15,670 nt of DNA. It comes from an uncultured Desulfomonile sp. (GTDB lineage: Bacteria > Desulfobacterota > Desulfomonilia > Desulfomonilales > Desulfomonilaceae). The stretch lies in NCBI GenBank assembly GCA_903920415.1, contig CAIXMD010000189.1, positions 1 through 15,670 of the forward strand. The letters are read 5' to 3'. The position numbers and the translations under genes are program-made. Below, one piece after another: positions 14,808 through 15,670 of this stretch (position 1 is its first letter; every line of letters begins with the position of its first letter). The notes under the pieces are model-generated. The model worked only from the letters and a program-made list of their open reading frames with translations. It had not been told where the DNA came from and did not search any database.

Positions 14808-15464
14808 TTATACTATTACAATTTTCTTTATGGCAGCAACTGCAGCCGCAGGATCGTCCATGACCTGAATCAGATCCAGGTCTTCGAGGCTTATCGTACC
14901 GGATTTCTCAACGAGAGTTTTTCGTAGCCAAGAAAGAAGGTCTCTCCAGTAAGCTTTTCCGAGCATGATAACAGGAAAAGGCTTTATGCGGCTCGTCTGA
15001 ATCAGTGTGAGTGCCTCGAAAAGCTCATCCAATGTGCCAAAGCCTCCGGGAAGTATGACATAGGCCACGGCGTACTTTACAAACATGACCTTTCGAATAA
15101 AAAAGTATCTGAAAGAAAGCTTCAAATTCGTATATGGATTCGCTGCCTGTTCTCTCGGTAATTCTATACACAGACCCACTGACTTGCCATGTGCATCAAA
15201 AGCACCGCGATTAGCTGCTTCCATGGCGCCAGGTCCACCACCAGTCACAACAGAAAAACCGGCTTCGGCCAAATGGCGGCCCAGTTCACGCCCCATTTCG
15301 TAAACATGATCATTCTCAGTCACTCTTGACGAACCGAATACCGTAACGGCCGGATAAATATCCGCCAGAGTCTCGAAACCATCCACAAACTCTGAAATTA
15401 TTCTAAAAATCCTCCAGCTCTCTTGAATGCTGAAATCGTCAATCAGGTACTGCTTTTCGTTCAT
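14808..15464 (-). CDS. LOG family protein (nucleoside 5'-monophosphate phosphoribohydrolase-like)
   Basis: A 218-residue LOG-family protein, long annotated as possible lysine decarboxylase. Characterised members hydrolyse nucleoside 5'-monophosphates (cytokinin riboside monophosphate in plants and some bacteria, AMP or pyrimidine nucleotides in others) to a base and ribose 5-phosphate. The nucleotide-binding GGGPGAMEA is at 75-83, a conserved RK pair at 124-125, and PGGFGTLDE at 139-147, which holds the catalytic glutamate. It has no lysine decarboxylase features. The ATG at 15464 is preceded on the minus strand by AAGGAA about 8 bases away. It is the first gene of a two-gene operon with mnmG, driven by the promoter at 15536-15563. 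The natural substrate is not evident. Confidence 0.9.
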   Translation of the reverse strand: MNEKQYLIDDFSIQESWRIFRIISEFVDGFETLADIYPAVTVFGSSRVTENDHVYEMGRELGRHLAEAGFSVVTGGGPGAMEAANRGAFDAHGKSVGLCIELPREQAANPYTNLKLSFRYFFIRKVMFVKYAVAYVILPGGFGTLDELFEALTLIQTSRIKPFPVIMLGKAYWRDLLSWLRKTLVEKSGTISLEDLDLIQVMDDPAAAVAAIKKIVIV

Positions 15465-15482
15465 CGGCTATTCCTTTTTTTC

Positions 15483-15496
15483 CGTAAGAAGTTACG
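15483..15496 (-). repeat. Small inverted repeat in the LOG-mnmG leader
   Basis: CGTAA at 15483-15487 and TTACG at 15492-15496 flank a four-base loop. It falls between the inferred transcription start (about 15529) and the ribosome site of the LOG gene. It is short and may have no function. Confidence 0.25.
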
Positions 15497-15535
15497 CTGT
15501 ATTTACAGAAAAGACTTTCACATTAGTCAGAAGGA

Positions 15536-15563
15536 ATTCTAACGTGCTCAAAAGGATTGTCAA
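15536..15563 (-). promoter_or_regulatory. Sigma70 promoter of the LOG-mnmG operon
   Basis: On the minus strand a perfect TTGACA (15563 down to 15558) and TAGAAT (15541 down to 15536), a five-of-six -10, are separated by 16 bases. The leader to the LOG start codon would be about 65 bases. This is the strongest promoter-like sequence in the window. Confidence 0.7.
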
Positions 15564-15670
15564 CAGAAAGCTCCAAACGACTTTAGCTCATTGGCTGCCA
15601 AAAGATGACCCCGCAACTGGATCAACATTTTCATCGTTGATTATATCTCACAATGAAGGTATATTGGAAG

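Noticed and set aside
15560..15634. Short minus-strand frame of about 24 codons near the right edge, in the leader direction of the LOG gene
   Set aside because: It has no ribosome site and overlaps the -35 element of the LOG-mnmG promoter, so it would not be on that transcript.
1..15670. CRISPR array, tRNA, rRNA or complete mobile element
   Set aside because: I saw no regularly spaced direct repeats apart from the coding pentapeptide units, no cloverleaf-like sequence, and no intact transposase, integrase or phage gene.

Overview
The window looks like a chromosomal segment from an anaerobic, Gram-negative bacterium, most likely a sulfate-reducing or syntrophic member of the Desulfobacterota (former Deltaproteobacteria). 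The main clues are an AhbC-type radical SAM enzyme of the siroheme-dependent heme pathway, an electron-transfer flavoprotein pair, a YqeB/EF2563-type protein linked to selenium-dependent molybdenum hydroxylases, and exported proteins with signal peptides. The lineage is inferred from gene content only; no taxonomic marker such as rRNA is present.

Left edge (1-444): no gene, but a near-perfect CIRCE operator (HrcA site) at 41-67 and a GGAGG ribosome site read on the minus strand at 1-5. This points to a heat-shock gene, probably groES-groEL, running leftward out of the window. Positions 445-5372, plus strand: a small Nudix hydrolase, ahbC, a sugar-phosphate isomerase/epimerase-like TIM barrel protein and the replication-restart helicase priA. 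Positions 5486-6782, plus strand: a membrane-anchored thioredoxin and yqeB, probably one operon ended by a stem-loop with a T tract at 6846-6899.

Positions 7154-9211, plus strand: an unrecognised exported protein with a weak resemblance to phosphodiester glycosidase (NAGPA/DUF2233) domains, followed 6 bases later by an exported six-TPR protein; a good sigma70-type promoter lies at 7059-7087. Positions 9531-11340, plus strand: etfB-etfA, preceded by a candidate promoter and a leader of nearly 190 bases. Positions 11566-12789, plus strand: a 407-residue protein made almost wholly of about 75 unbroken pentapeptide repeats.

Positions 12916-15464, minus strand: a LOG-family nucleotide phosphoribohydrolase gene followed by mnmG (tRNA wobble-uridine modification), read from a strong promoter at 15536-15563. 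This operon converges on the pentapeptide-repeat gene.

The window is mostly housekeeping and metabolic genes. I see no transposon, CRISPR array, phage or toxin-antitoxin module. The least explained parts are the long pentapeptide-repeat protein with a 17-base palindrome upstream, the exported NAGPA-like/TPR pair, the thioredoxin-yqeB pair and a possible eroded ORF at 6844-7059.
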